A DNA stretch of 64,000 nt from Rhabditoides inermis (taxonomy: Eukaryota > Nematoda > Chromadorea > Rhabditida > Rhabditidae): contig CAWZYM010000194.1 of assembly GCA_963966185.1 (NCBI GenBank), positions 48,501-112,500 of the forward strand. Direction: 5' to 3'. This document shows, in pieces, positions 23,829 to 49,566 of the stretch (position 1 is its first letter; every line of letters begins with the position of its first letter). Position numbers and translations under genes: made by a program. A model generated the notes under the pieces. That model was given only the letters and a program-made list of their open reading frames with translations. It did not search any database and was not told where the DNA came from.

Positions 23829-25023
23829 CTTCAGTGTCTCTTCGGTTACCCCCTCATCGGTTCTTACTGCGTAAAACAGTCGGATGTGAGCTGCCAAGTC
23901 GGACAGGTAATGTGTTATTAGTTTTCACCGGTATTGCAGTGTTCAATTGTCACAAACACAAAGTAAAAGCAAGCTGACACAAAATCGTGTTATTTCATTT
24001 TTTAACCTTGTTTTTGTAACAACTTGTTTTCAGGTAGCACTCAACGGTGTCTGCAAATCGCTCGCCTCGCCCGGCGCAGTGTGAGAATCTTTGTTTTTAA
24101 AAAGAAACCATTGTTTCTTACGAACAATATTGAGTATGGTACATTGATTATTCAGAATGTTGAACCACAAATTTTATGAAACATGATGTAAACGTGTTTT
24201 ATACATTTTTTTTGTCCAGATGCGAGTCGTCTCTGCAATGCATCGACAACAGCGACTGCTCGGGCGGGGTGTGCCAGTGCAGAAATGGACAGTGAGTCTC
24301 GGGAGAGAGAGAAAGAGAAAGAGAGAAAGAGAGAGAGAGAGATAGTGAGAGGGGGGAGAGAGGGAGGGGAGGGGAGAGAGAGGGAGAGGGAGGGAGGTAG
24401 AGAGAAGAGAAAGAGAGAGATAGATAGAGAGAGATAGAGAGAAAGATAGTGAAAGGGGGGAGAGAGGGAGGGGTAGGGGAGAAAGAAAGAGAGAGAGAGA
24501 GAAAGAGAGTCATCCTTCCCAGCTCGAACGTCTACAACTACTGCATCACCCCCTCGATCGCCTGCCAGCTGGACCGACTGCTGGTCAACGGGCAGTGCGT
24601 TCTCTACTCCATTCCCGGTACGCATATCCAGTCAATCAGTAGAATGCGATAAAGCTACACAAAAAAATGAAAGAAACACGCACAGACTTCACACAAACCA
24701 GGTCTATCAAAACTGAGACACGCGCACGACAGTGCGTGTTCTATGCTATACCGGGTATGAGTTTATTTATTCATTTATTTATTACTGCCGGGATCAACAA
24801 TGTGACAAATATACGGGTATGAGTTGTTGCACTAAAAACAATCCATTCTTGCAGCGCGTAAACCCTATACGAAGACCATATAGTGCATGCGTATTTCGTT
24901 GATTCATGAAAGGTGATCCTTGACAAACTTTTTTTTATATCGCATACTTTCTTCCTTCCAGGCGAGCAGTGCCAGATCGAACAACAATGCGTCGGCGGGA
25001 GCAAGTGTGTGGTGGGTTCACTG

Positions 25024-25067
<44 letters not shown>

Positions 25068-25071
25068 GGAT

Positions 25072-25112
<41 letters not shown>

Positions 25113-25168
25113 AAAAAGAAAGAGAGCGAGAGAGAGAGAGGGAGAGAAGAGAGAGAAAGGGAGAAAGG

Positions 25169-25204
<36 letters not shown>

Positions 25205-25309
25205 GACAACTATTTTCAGAACTGGCAGTGTCAGTGTCCGTCGGGCACTACTTCCATGTACGGCTACTGCGTGACCAGCCCGGCCGGGCAGTGCGGCAGC
25301 GACAAGGCG

Positions 25310-25343
<34 letters not shown>

Positions 25344-25384
25344 TTTCTCTCTCTACTCTCTCTCTCTTCTTTTTCTCTTTGTCT

Positions 25385-25423
<39 letters not shown>

Positions 25424-28092
25424 ATTCCATATCTCTAGCGCGCGCTCCCTCACTCGTCTCTCTTTCTCCGTTTTCTATTGTTCTTACTTTTCTCTCTTCT
25501 CAAAATGGTCAGAAATCGCCTGAGAAATCGCCTGAAAACCCCTAAAAGTTTCATAAAAGGGAGTGACAAAACGATTCAGGTGCTGATCAACAGCCAGTGC
25601 TACCCTGTCGTCTCCACTGGCGGCGCGTGCCAGTTCAGTCAGCAGTGCCGGGAAGGAGGAAGCTGCATCAACGGACACTGCGCAGGCGCGAGCAACGCGT
25701 GCGCCGGCAATCAGGTCAGTTTCCACTTATCCCTTCTTCCTCTCTCCATATCCTATGTCCCTCATTCCAATACCCTTGTCAAAACAGGTCAGTAGAGGGA
25801 GTTCATCGGCCCTCGCTTATACAGGCTATCGCAGAGAAGTAGTAGACGTAGCAGCGAAAGACGTAGCAGAAAAGGCGCACTATGGGTGTAGTAGCATACA
25901 GCCTTCATTGAGTACTACCCGTCAAGTAATTGCTACAATAACATGTCTTTTATATATTATTCTAGGTGTTGATCAACAACCAGTGCTACAACATGGTCTC
26001 CACCGGTGGCGCGTGTCAGTTCACACAGCAGTGCTATTCGGGCACGTGCATCAATGGAGCCTGCCTAGGATCGGGAACCACTTGCAATGCCAATCAGGTG
26101 AGTTCTATGCATGCACAGTTGATCTAGGCGCATTACTGCACACTGTATCACTAACAGCTATGGTCCCTCCTTCCATGTAGAATTCTCTGTAAATCCTTTG
26201 CTTGTAGACTTTTACTTCACTGTAGACCAATCCTTTTTTAAAGATCTTGTAGACTTCAGTGTGCTACCAAATAATTCATCATGCTAACATTTTATGTCAG
26301 ACTGATAAAAGAACACTCATTGCAGGTGCTGATCAACAATCAGTGCTACAACATGGTCTCCACAGGCGGCTACTGCCAGTTCACCCAACAGTGCTACACC
26401 GGGAGCTGTGTCAACTCGGTCTGCTCCAACTCTGGAGGCTGCTCGCCCAATCAGGTAGATCACGCTAAAAAGCTAAAAGATGAATACGTTTCACACCAAC
26501 AGTATGAATAACCGACATGATTTCGAAGCAATTCTTGAAGCCGTTCGCTGTAGACGTTTCCTGCCCACTTGTGTGTGCCATCATCATGCTAACATTGAAC
26601 GATTGCGTGATCAACGAAAATGTTATTATTCTTTATTTCGATAAAACCCCACCTATACCTGCCGATTGCCATGTTTGCCTTGTGTGCTTTCTCGATGTTC
26701 TTGAGCTATCGGTAGTCTATACAAATCCAGGTGTTGATCAACAACCAGTGCTACAACATGGTGTCGACTGGCGGCGCGTGTCAGTTCACACAGCAGTGCT
26801 ACTCTGGCAGCTGTGTGGGTGGATACTGTGGGAGTGGATACAACTGCGGCAGCGGGCAGGTTGGTAGCCATCGTACAACTTGCGAACTGCTTCAAAAATG
26901 ATTTCCGAGACGGATCGCAGACGAGAGAGAGAGAGAGTGAGAGAGGAGAAATAGACGGAGAGAACAATTCGATCAGGTGATGATCAACGGGCAGTGCTAC
27001 AACATGTCGCCGGCGGGCGGTCCGTGCCAGTTCTCCCAGCAGTGCATGGCCGGCACGTGCAGCAATGGAGTGTGCGGGGGTGGATACTGCGGCAGCAATC
27101 AGGTATTACAATTACAAATTACAACTTGTGCGCCAGCGCCGCTCGGTTTGTTTTAGTCACACGCGCTAAAACCGATAAAAGTCGATTAACCAGTCAATTC
27201 AATCATCAAGCAACTATCGGTTTTAGAATTTCATTGTAAAAAGTTGAATGTTTCAGGTGATGATCAACAACCAGTGTTACAATATGGTACCTAGTGGCGG
27301 AGTGTGCCAGTACAGTCAACAGTGCTATTCTGGCAGCTGCTCCAATGGATACTGTACCGGCGGAACCGGTGGTCCATGCCCCAATAATCAGGTACGTTTC
27401 ACACTGTGTTTATTTGATTACAGTGTGGTCAAACTACAATAAACAGCAGGGGTTCACGAACCATCAATCAGAAAACAAACAAAACAACAGAAAGGAACAA
27501 AGAAGTGGTGATCATCGTTTTGACTCGTTCTGATGAAACTGTGCAGTGACATTAGACAGTAGTAATATTATTCAACTTGGTTCAATACAGAGATGTCATG
27601 TGTCAATGAAACGTAAACGATTCAGGATGTGATTCACTCTCAGGTGTTCATCAACAACCAGTGCTACAGCATGGTCTCCGCCGGCGGGTCCTGCCAGTTC
27701 CCGCAACAGTGCTATTCGGGCAGCTGCGCCAATGGCTTCTGCAGCGGCGGCAGCACTTGCGCAGCGAATCAGGTGAGTGTGGGAATTTTTTTTTTCACTG
27801 TTGGTATTGCGTTTATCTCACTACTCATAGAGAGTAACAAGGATATAGCCGTACCAATTGTTCTCAGCCGAAAACAAGACAGAGCCTTGGATTATAACGA
27901 CTGTGAAAGGAGTTGAAAAGTATTAAAAGTATCACAAAGAAAACGCGAATTGTATCTCGAGAAAGTGTAGCAATCAATAACACCAAATAGATTCACAGCA
28001 CAGAAGAAAGTGCGAATTAGTATCAAATAATTCCGACTCTTAGCATCTTACCATTAACACGGAGTCTCATCATCGATGATGTTGATGGAAAG

Positions 28093-28159
<67 letters not shown>

Positions 28160-28330
28160 ATTACCTTTCATCTTTCAGGTTTTGATCAACAATCAGTGCT
28201 ACAATATGGTCTCCACCGGCGGTTCCTGTCAGTTCACTCAACAGTGCTATTCCAGCACTTGTAATGGAGGGGTGTGCTCGCAGTCTGGAACTGCGTGCAA
28301 GAGCTATCAGGTAAGAGGGGAGAGAAAGAA

Positions 28331-28362
<32 letters not shown>

Positions 28363-28417
28363 GAAGAGAGAGAGAGAGGAAGAGAGGAAGGGAGAGAGAA
28401 CAGAAAGAGAAAGAGCG

Positions 28418-28463
<46 letters not shown>

Positions 28464-30089
28464 TCCTCTTCAGATCAGCTACAACAGCCGCTGTCTCGAC
28501 ACTGTTTCCATCGGACAGCGCTGCGAGATTGCACAGCAATGCATCAGTGAGTTATCATTGTCAGTACACTCTAGACTCAACTTTTTCCTGGCAAAAATAT
28601 CCTAGTTTTCATTTTTGTAGCGTACGGCATACCCTCGTTTTCCTTTTTGTTTCCTTTTTGATACATCCTTGTTTTCAGCAAACGCGGCGTGCTCTGGCGG
28701 CTATTGCGCGTGTAGTTCAGGTGAGCTTTTTTACATCTAAATGGAATGCGAAACTGAATGAATAATTGATTTGAATCTATTTGATGGAGCATTTTCCACA
28801 TTCCAGGCTCGTACAATGGCACCGCTTGCACACCGACCGCCGGCAGCTGTGCAAACAACAATATGGTGTGAGTAGTCAAATCAGGAGACTTGCATGAAAA
28901 TGGAAACCGTGTGGTTTTTTCAACTACATACACACATTATCGTTAAACTTTGCAACCGCTCTAGAGGCGTGAACGTAACGTATCGAATGAAAAAAGATAA
29001 CAGAAAGTTGTTAGAATTCACCCCGCGTACACTATCATAATTAAAAAAAGGTCTGGAATTTAATGTGAGAGTTGAATTGAATAGAATTTGTCACTCCCTC
29101 CATTTCAGCCTGGTCTCCTCCCGCTGCTACTCACTAGTGCAACCGACTCAGTTCTGCCAGTATAGGTGCGCTCGTCTTTCTCCCCCCTCTCTCTCTCTCT
29201 CGCTCTATATCCCTCTCCTCTCTCTCTCTCTCCCCTGAACAGAGAAAGACAGAGAGACAGAGAGAGAGAGAGTTGCATAACATACTCTTTTCAGCCAACA
29301 GTGTATGGGCTTCTCCACATGTCAGAACAGCTTGTGTCAGTGCGCGAGTGGCAGGACACTCATCGATGGGGTGTGCAGGGAGAGTGGAGGGGGAGGGGGA
29401 GGGTGCGCGAGTGGACAGGTGAGGGGGGGGGGGAGAGGGGAGGGAGAGAGGGGAGAGACAGAGAGAGAGAGGGAGAGGAGGAGGGAGTATAGAGAGTGGG
29501 AAGGGAGAAAGAGAGAGAAAGAAAAGAGGAGGAGAGAGAGGGAGGAGGGAGGGGAATAGTAAAAAAAAAGTCCGTTAGAACTGCAGACTACAACGTTGGT
29601 AGTGAAAGAGAATGGAGTGAGTCGTAAGTTTTAGATCAACATACTTACGTCATACCGTCAAACGTTTCATTGACTTATGACATCTCTGTATGAACCAAGT
29701 TGAATAATACCATGAACTCATAGTCAAGAGCATCAATACACTAATTCAGTAGTTGAAATGCGGTAGTTGAACGGCAGGTATTTGGAAAGTTGCTCGAAGT
29801 GAAGAGACCACACAGTGACATAGAGTAAGTGCAATCAATACAATCGGTCAGATGGTATGTAAACATGGATATTGGGAGAGGAAGGAGACTTGTAATGAGG
29901 TAGCTTCTTATCTGTTAAATATTGATGTGTGACGCAGATTCTTATCAAATGCATTTATTCAGGTGCTCGTCAACGCAATCTGCTACCCGCTCATCTCTCT
30001 CGGAGGACAGTGTGTCCACACACAACAGTGCACGGAGGGCAGCTGTGTCGATGGGGTGTGCGTCAAGGGAGGTGGGTGGACTCTCTGGA

Positions 30090-30131
<42 letters not shown>

Positions 30132-30463
30132 TGTCTCCCTCTCTCTCTCCCTTCTCTCTCTCCCCCTCTCTTTCTTCCCCCCTCTCTCTCCTTCTCTCTC
30201 TCTCTCTCTCTCTCCCTCTCTCCTGTCTCCCTCTCTCTCCTTCTCTCCTGTCTCTCTCTCTCTCTCTCTCTCTCTCCTGTCTCCCTCTCTCTCTCCCTTC
30301 TCTTCCCCCTCTGTTTCTTTTCCGCTCTCTCTCCTTCTCTCCTTCTCTCCTTCTCTCCTTCTCTCTCTCTCTCTCTCTCTCCCTGTCTCTCTCTTTCTCT
30401 TTCTCTCCTTCTCTCTCTCCCCCTCTCTTTCTTTCCCTCTCTCTCTCCCTTTCTCTCTCTCTC

Positions 30464-30513
<50 letters not shown>

Positions 30514-31095
30514 CACTGTTCCAGCCTCCACTCCCACCGCCTACTGCTCCAACCCCACGCACACTCCAGCGACGAAGAACGGTATGTGTGAAAAAAACAA
30601 GGTTGAAAAATGATTTTTCTCAAGTGAGCTACATACTCTACAGCAATTGCAAGAAAAAATGCTGTTTAACACTATAAAAAATAGATGAAACGTACCTCAT
30701 TAGTATGTGCATGTAAGACGTACTTCAATCAAGTATGCATAGTTTTCCGTTGCCATTCACAATTTCAGTAGTAGCATTACCTTGCTTCTGCTGACTTGAC
30801 CTCATTACCGTGCTGAAAAAATGAGACAATAGTACAAACAAACCAACTATCTTTTCTCGAAAATACTTTTAAAAGATAATTGTAACTATATTTTAAAAGG
30901 ACTGGCGTAAAAGTAGAGTTTCTGATATTATTTATTCGAATTAATGCAAGAAAAGCTCATTCTATCAATTGTAATTGTATTTGTTTTCATTCAGGCGCCC
31001 TGCTGAACTGTCTCTTCGACTACTGCCCTTCTAACAACGTCTGCGAGTACAACTCCCAGCACAAACAGTACATCTGTTGCGGATTTAACGGATGA
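21907..31095 (+). CDS. Secreted EB-module / lustrin-type cysteine-rich protein
   Basis: Twenty-eight exons join in phase to 849 residues: 21907-21943, 22349-22422, 22719-22809, 23052-23183, 23588-23650, 23692-23750, 23835-23906, 24034-24080, 24220-24291, 24523-24617, 24962-25011, 25220-25306, 25580-25714, 25966-26097, 26326-26454, 26731-26859, 26977-27102, 27257-27391, 27644-27772, 28179-28310, 28474-28546, 28679-28720, 28807-28867, 29109-29165, 29295-29418, 29963-30071, 30525-30581, 30995-31095. The N terminus MIILIVLLLQLHDAFSQC looks like a signal peptide split by intron 1. Next come lustrin-like cysteine repeats (CPSLRAGFFC ... FICCGK). Eight EB modules follow, one per phase-0 exon of 126-135 bp, each opening near VLINNQCYNMVSTGG with six cysteines. 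The C terminus is another lustrin-like repeat ending YICCGFNG. EB modules are common in nematode extracellular proteins; the ligand and role are unknown. About ten introns consist largely of (GA)n or (CT)n. The intron after 25306 needs a GC donor. The extreme 5' exon is the least certain. Confidence 0.88.
22133..22295. repeat. Dispersed 150-bp repeat (copy A) in EB-gene intron 1
   Basis: Contains GCCAGAGCGATAGTTTTCGA and CAACTTATTGCGAGCATAGA. A copy about 90% identical by eye is at 41798-41946 in a unc-1 intron. Confidence 0.8.
22637..22711. repeat. Short dispersed repeat, copy near 51.44 kb
   Basis: GTGATTCGAAAGCCAATC and GGGAGTATTCCGAAGAGAC recur in slightly altered form at 51441-51515. 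It ends just before exon 3 of the EB gene and belongs to the intron. Confidence 0.55.
22814..23042. repeat. (GA)n filling EB-gene intron 3
   Basis: Nearly the whole intron from 22810 to 23051 is GA-rich. Only ACTCTCCCTAG at the end provides pyrimidines before the acceptor. Confidence 0.95.
25307..25308 (+). promoter_or_regulatory. Non-canonical GC splice donor
   Basis: The exon ends GACAAG and the intron starts GCGGGT. Using GC keeps phase 0 into the next EB exon; the nearest GT (25311) would leave an extra base and break the frame. Confidence 0.65.
28096..28156. repeat. (AT)n microsatellite in EB-gene intron 19
   Basis: About 30 AT dinucleotides ending shortly before the acceptor of the last full EB-module exon. 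Confidence 0.95.
30080..30510. repeat. 430-bp (CT)n tract in EB-gene intron 26
   Basis: CT dinucleotides with recurrent TCTCCTGTCTCC and CCCTTCTC variants; the intron is otherwise almost empty. Confidence 0.97.
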
Positions 31096-31480
31096 ATATA
31101 CCATTTATTATTGAACAACGCTTTACTATTTACAACTTTATAAAAAAAAATGTGATAGTCGTGTGTCTTGTGCGGCGGATTCAACGGCTTTTACAACGCA
31201 TTTACTGTTTACATATGTATTATAAATGTTCTAAACGTGTTAGTCCGACTTTTTTGTGCGCACAAGATGTACTATATACCTATATAAAAGTGGTTTAGTC
31301 CGGGTTTTTTTGTGTGAATACGCATGTATGTGTACTTCAATGTCAATCACGTGAAAGTGTGGCGGTGTGGACTATGCGTGTTGCCACATATGAAATCCGA
31401 GATCGCAACTGGCGTGCAAAGGAGAGACGCGAAAGTCCAAAACCGCGTCATTCGAATTTCGTTTGTCCACACTTTGCAAC
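31096..31480. other. Intergenic gap between the EB and receptor genes
   Basis: 385 bp, AT-rich. I see no canonical AATAAA for the EB gene and no recognisable promoter for the next gene. The short spacing and common orientation would permit an operon, but nothing in the sequence shows one. Confidence 0.5.
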
Positions 31481-37053
<5,573 letters not shown>

Positions 37054-37489
37054 ATCATGAAAATAAGAAGAATAGAATAGAAACTCATAGAATAGAATAG
37101 AAACTCAAGTTTTTGTTATGATCAATAATACTGTGTGTTTTTTTTACAATTTCATAACATTTCGAGTGAAACTGGTTATTAAAGTAGAGAAGATTAGTCG
37201 ATTGATGTATTGATTGCACTGATAATGTGGTCTAGAGGCAATGCAATAATAATACCTGGTCTGCAAGTGCTTTGGTTAGCTGCCGCGTACCTCCGTTGTA
37301 CAAGTCAGTAGATCTATGTATATTTTTGAATTTGAATGTCCTCGCGTATACGGAAAGAGCACCTGCACGGTGCCGCGCGCTCCCGCTCCGCTATCAATAT
37401 CTATGAATACATAGATCAATGATAATCATTATACTTTTTTTCTGAACTATACTTTCCTTTGCTCATAAAAACTCTCTCTCTCTCTCTTC

Positions 37490-37560
<71 letters not shown>

Positions 37561-37579
37561 TTCCTCTCTCTCTTTCTCT

Positions 37580-37617
<38 letters not shown>

Positions 37618-39854
37618 CTCTTTCTTTCTCTCTCTTTTTTCTCTTTCTTTCTCTCTCTTTCTCTTCGTATTTCTTTTAGTTTTAATGCTACGAGCTTTGC
37701 TACTGCAACCTCTCGCCCTCTTTTATTCTCGCATTCTCTCTCTCTCTTTCTCTCTCTGTCTCTCTCTATCTCTCCCTTCCCTTTTTTTTATCTTACTCTT
37801 CCTTTTTTCCCTCTTCCTCTTTTTCCGCTGCCTTTCTCTATATATATATATCTATATGCTTCTCTCTAACTTTTCCTCTCTCCCCCTCTCTCTCTCTCCG
37901 TTCTTTGTCAATGCATTTTTAGAGATTGAAGTAAAACTTTTGCTTGGACATGGAGCTTCCGCTGCCGGACAGCGAGATTTTGATGGATTTCAACCAAATA
38001 ATGAAAGCAAAATTGAAAACTATCACAACGTGGACTACAACCGAGGACGTAAACTCAGCTGTCTGCAAAGTTTCATACAAATTGGTTTAGTATTAATCAA
38101 GTTATGAACGCGGAACTAATCAAAATCGCAAAAGAAATGCGAGGGCGCGCGCACCTTTTGATAATTTGACTATATCTTCCTCACACCGTAACCAATCAGA
38201 TTGAATTTAGCAGGTACGCAAAAAAACTATTTGTTGAACGCATAATGAAGCGGAGATGTTTCTTAGACGAGAAACTTTCGCTGCGGAGAGCTACAAAGTT
38301 GATGATTTTCGTGGCTTTTCTTCTATACATGGTTAACAAGAGTAAGTAGATACCTATAGCAAAGTGGACTGCATCCTGAAATACAAAGTAAACTTTCTGA
38401 ATAGTTTCACGCACATCGGTTCAGTAGAAACGGAGATATGCCCGCGGAAACACAAGAAAAGTGCAAAAGTGACTATTTTTGGTGGTTTTTCGACCAAAAA
38501 TAGAGGTAATGAAAGCTAAATTGAGAACTGTCACAAAGTGGACTGCATCAGAAGAGGTAATCTCAACTATCTGATGAGTTTCATGCAAATTGGTTCTGTA
38601 TGAATCAAGTTATGACCGCGGAAATACTCAAAATCGCAAAAGTGAGGCGAGGGCGCGCGCGCGGCTCTTGCTAATTTGGCTATATTTTCCTCACACCGTA
38701 ACCAATGAGGGTGAAATTTGCAGGTTTGCGACAAAACTATTTGTTGAAAGTAATTATAAAACAAGAAGCGAAACTGGTTCTTAGGTGAGAAGCTTTCGCA
38801 GCGGACAGCATCAAAATCAATGATTTTGTGGTTTTTCTTCCCAATATAGGCACAAAGTGTAATTGAAAAGAAGACACGAAGTGGACTGCATCCTGAAGTA
38901 CTATGTAAACTTTCTGCGAAGTTTGACGCAAATCGGTTCGGTAGTAACGGAGTTATGACCGCGGAACGACACGAAAAAGTGCAAAAATGGTCAATTTTGG
39001 CGGTTTTTCGACCAAATATGGGCGTAGAGGAGGAGTTGAGAGGTGCCTGAATTTTGTTGTCGTCTGGTGCAGGTGACACAACTTTCTACCAAGTTTCATA
39101 GAAATCGGTTGAGTTTGAAGATAGTTATGACCTTCCAATGACGGACGGACACCATAGGACATTTTAGTAGAAAAGGCGATTGCCGAGTGGGCCTACTATT
39201 TGTAAGTTTTACAACACTTTACAAACTTCAAATAACACATTGATTTAGGTGGACGAACAGAAAACGACGAAATGTGCCCAGTGTTTGATGTGTTGTTATT
39301 TGTGATAAAAGATAAAAGTATAGAATCACAGTTTTCTTGTTCCCTCAGCAAAACACGCAGACATATCACATATAATATTATCCGGGGCATATAATATCGA
39401 ATATTATAATATCATACACTCACCATCATCATAGTAATCGAAACATATTACCGACGCTCACTCACACATGCACATATCTTTTGGGGTGAAGTAAAGAAAT
39501 GAGAAAGAAGGTCAAAGAATGGTGGGTCTATGTTGGCACACACACTCCCCATATTTGGCTGCGTAGTGGTAGAGAGAGAGACTAGACAAGATACTCAGTC
39601 AAGTGAGACACAATACGGATGGAACATCGGGAGAAGACAATAGAGCACTCTTATTTCCACTCGCAGCACAATCAACGAATTGATCGCGCGAGGATAATTT
39701 GGCAGTAAATGCTCCTAGATTCACACATAAAAAGTGGCACACGACTAAATTAGACGTCTATGAGGGGGGAAATATTAGTGGCAAGTCCATATACGGTCAT
39801 GAATACATATCGGGAGAGGGAGAGAGAGAGGTCGATCACAGAACACACGTCAAT

Positions 39855-39918
39855 CGATACTATCGATCGATACTATCGATCGATAATATCGATCGATAAT
39901 ATCGATCGATAATATCGA
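39855..39918. repeat. ATCGATCGATA palindrome array at the unc-1 stop
   Basis: Five tandem ATCGATCGAT-type units of about 17 bp, each self-complementary, directly after the unc-1 stop codon on the minus strand, so in its 3' UTR. Confidence 0.85.
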
Positions 39919-46229
<6,311 letters not shown>

Positions 46230-47079
46230 TGCGGTGGTCCCGCCACGAAAAGCCTGACCGGTCTGGAGGGGACACGGTTACGAACGAGAGATCAGAGTAA
46301 GTACACATTTGACGATATTAAGTAAACTCAATGGATACGAAAGGTGAGACACATGTATACAAATTATAGAGAATGGCGAAAGACAGGGTGGGAGTTTTCG
46401 CGAAACACATCTATCGAATCAGCAATCAAGAGGAGACGAAGAAAAAAATCGTTGACTTCCCTGAAAGTCAGGCAAAAAAAAAACACACTCGAAAGCGCGC
46501 GAATTCGAATTGGATTTCAGGCGACACCCCGTGAGAGCGAGAGCGGGACAAAGAAGGAAGGAGGGTGGAGAACCTCCGAGGCATATATGCATGTGGGTAC
46601 GGGGTAGATAGAGGGAGAGCCGATGGGACCCCAGGGAGAGAGAGGGGGAGAGAGGGGGAGAGAGAGAGAGGGAGGGAGAGAGAGAGAGGGATATTCATTA
46701 CACGCGAGAGTGAGAGTGAGAGAGAGATACGCGACACTTGCGGTTCGAGGCGCAATTACTCCTGACAAGCTACAAAGTAGGTTGCGCGAGCGAGTCTCTC
46801 GCAGAGGAAGCTCGAAAGAAGAGAGCACAATCAGCGAGAGCAGTCACATACGACGACCATCGATCCCCTGCGCACTTTGACAGAGAGAGGGAGAGAGGGA
46901 GAGAGGGAGAGATGGAGAGAGGGAGAGAGGGAGAGATGGAGAGAGAGAGAGAGGGGGAGGGAGAGAGAGAGAGAGAGAGAGGCCCAAGTGAGGCGGCCCT
47001 CGTTTTGTTTTGGTGCGATGGAGCGAGACGATGCGTACTGCCAATTCCAGTGAGTTGCACTCTACCAATGGAGAGTGGT

Positions 47080-47137
<58 letters not shown>

Positions 47138-47310
47138 GGAAAGAAAGAGAGAAAGAGAACTGAAACGTGGAGCTACGAAAAATAGCGAATCAAATCAATG
47201 AGCGAAAGATGGAATATATATTGGAACAATATAAACACATCTCTCTCCCAATAGCGCTTCGCAATTTCCAGCTGCTGCTGCTGCCACTTCGTTTTCTCCA
47301 CTCATCCCTC

Positions 47311-47357
<47 letters not shown>

Positions 47358-47891
47358 CATCTCACGCGCGTTCATGTGTAATGCGTGCCCGGCTCACATA
47401 TAGCCCGGAAATCACTCATTCTAGCGTAATTTTTATATTTACCCAATTTCATTGCAATAAATTTGACGTAAAAGTATTCTACGTAACTCATCCTCATTGC
47501 TTCTCTTCAAACACTTTGGTTCTTGCACCCAATCCGGCTTATAGCAACAATCCACGAATGTATTCCGGCTTATCTCCTTATCCCTTCTTATATCATCCTG
47601 AGGGTGATCCTTTCATAAAGATCAACCAAACTACTGGTTAAGACTGTAGAAAATTGGGGTAGGGTGGTAGGCACGGTTGAGATGGGTAGCTACGCAGCGA
47701 ACATGTGGTGGGCCGCTACGCACAGCGTTACGAACGCAGAAAGGCTGACGAAACCAATTAGTGCTACGGCACTCTCTCCCTATCTCTCTCTCTCGTCTCC
47801 AATTTCGCGCGCGTATTTATGGCGTCTCTCTCTCCCTCTCTCCCTCTCTCCCTCTGTCTCTGAGGACCGCCATGACATAAACAGCCGAGCT

Positions 47892-47933
<42 letters not shown>

Positions 47934-48674
47934 GCGGCTGTGGATTACTACGACAAATCATCGTCGCTTCGCCACGCCAATTCAATTTATACCGATTTGC
48001 CGATTTGCCCCAGCTATGGCGTTGGAAGAAAACACGGTCTCGGAGACGGCAATTATATAAACTAAGCGATGCACACCTTCATATCACAACATAACGAGAT
48101 GGAAATGAGATTCTTGGTGAGGAATCATCGCTTCCGCCACCCCATTCACAACCCTCGTATAGCGTGGGGCGGAAGTTGAGAGAAAGCACGAAAAACAAGT
48201 ACATTTGAATAGCGAGTAGGAGAGGGGGAGAGAGGGGAGAGAGAGAGTGTGTCAAATATCCCCGTCTCTATAACACATTCAGAATAGCGTCGCTAGCTTG
48301 ACGAAAAAAGAGCCGTCGAGCTCGCTTTCGAACGCAAGTGTGTCTGGGCACAAAAAGAGAGTCATGAGTGGGGAACGAAGGGGAGGAGAAGGAGAAGGGG
48401 AAAAACGTATCTTCTCCTCTCCGTCTGATCCAGTACCGTTAGTAAATAAGAGTAGGATAACAAAGAGAAAAATAGAGAGAGAGAGAGAGAGAGAGAGGGG
48501 GGAGAGAGAGAGAAAGAGAAAGAGAGAAGGAGCAGGAGCAGGAGTGGCTGCTCCAGAGGGCTTGCACTTGCGAGCCTTGAAGCCTTCACAATCAATGCGC
48601 GGCCGGAGAGAGAGAGGAGGGAAATAATTGAATTCGCGTGCAGACCACGGCTGGGAATAAGGAATGCATTATGC

Positions 48675-48714
<40 letters not shown>

Positions 48715-48987
48715 GGGGGGGGGGAGAAAGACGTGCAATCAAGGTAGTGTGCAATTACCGCATGTATATACAAAGAATGCACATCATCAAATACACATGC
48801 ACAAGAGCATAATATGAGGTGTCTGAAAGAAGACTGCAAGAAGACAAGTGCATCGAAGAACGAAGGTAATCGACGTGCGAAGAACGGGCATATTGGATTA
48901 ACACAGGGATATGTAAAGATGTCAATCAAAGAGAAAAATACGGGACAAGGCGAAGGAACACTGATCGATTTGAGAGAGGGAGGGAGG

Positions 48988-49023
<36 letters not shown>

Positions 49024-49204
49024 GAGAGAGAGATGGCCCGCCGCCGCAGTGTACACCTGCCGCCTCTCTGATGTCTTGCCACAAAGTGACAGCCGCGTCC
49101 AGCAGATACAAATGACCCTCCGAGAAACGTATTCGGATCGAAACGTATCCCACGAAACGTAACAGTGAAGCTGTAGTCTGCTGGCGGCTGAGGGTGCGGA
49201 CTCC

Positions 49205-49282
<78 letters not shown>

Positions 49283-49523
49283 GCGCACAATGCGAGGGGC
49301 GAGCGTATCGACCGCAGAGGCCCGAGGGCCTGGGGTGTGCAGTTAGGCATGGGAGAATGGAGGCAGAGAGAGTGAGAGGAGGGGAACGAAAGTCCGCTGG
49401 GATCGCTCCTCTCTCTCCTCTATATACGCGACAGCAGCCCCTGCCATTTCTCTCGTCTGACACCCCTCTCCCCCCTCTCTCACTCTCACACTCGCTTTTT
49501 GCGGACACCCTAGGAGAGAGAGA

Positions 49524-49566
<43 letters not shown>

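Noticed and set aside
47381..47641. Small gene with NPAYSNNPRMYSGLSPYPF
   Set aside because: It has no convincing splice sites, signal or homology and lies in a microsatellite-rich intergenic stretch.
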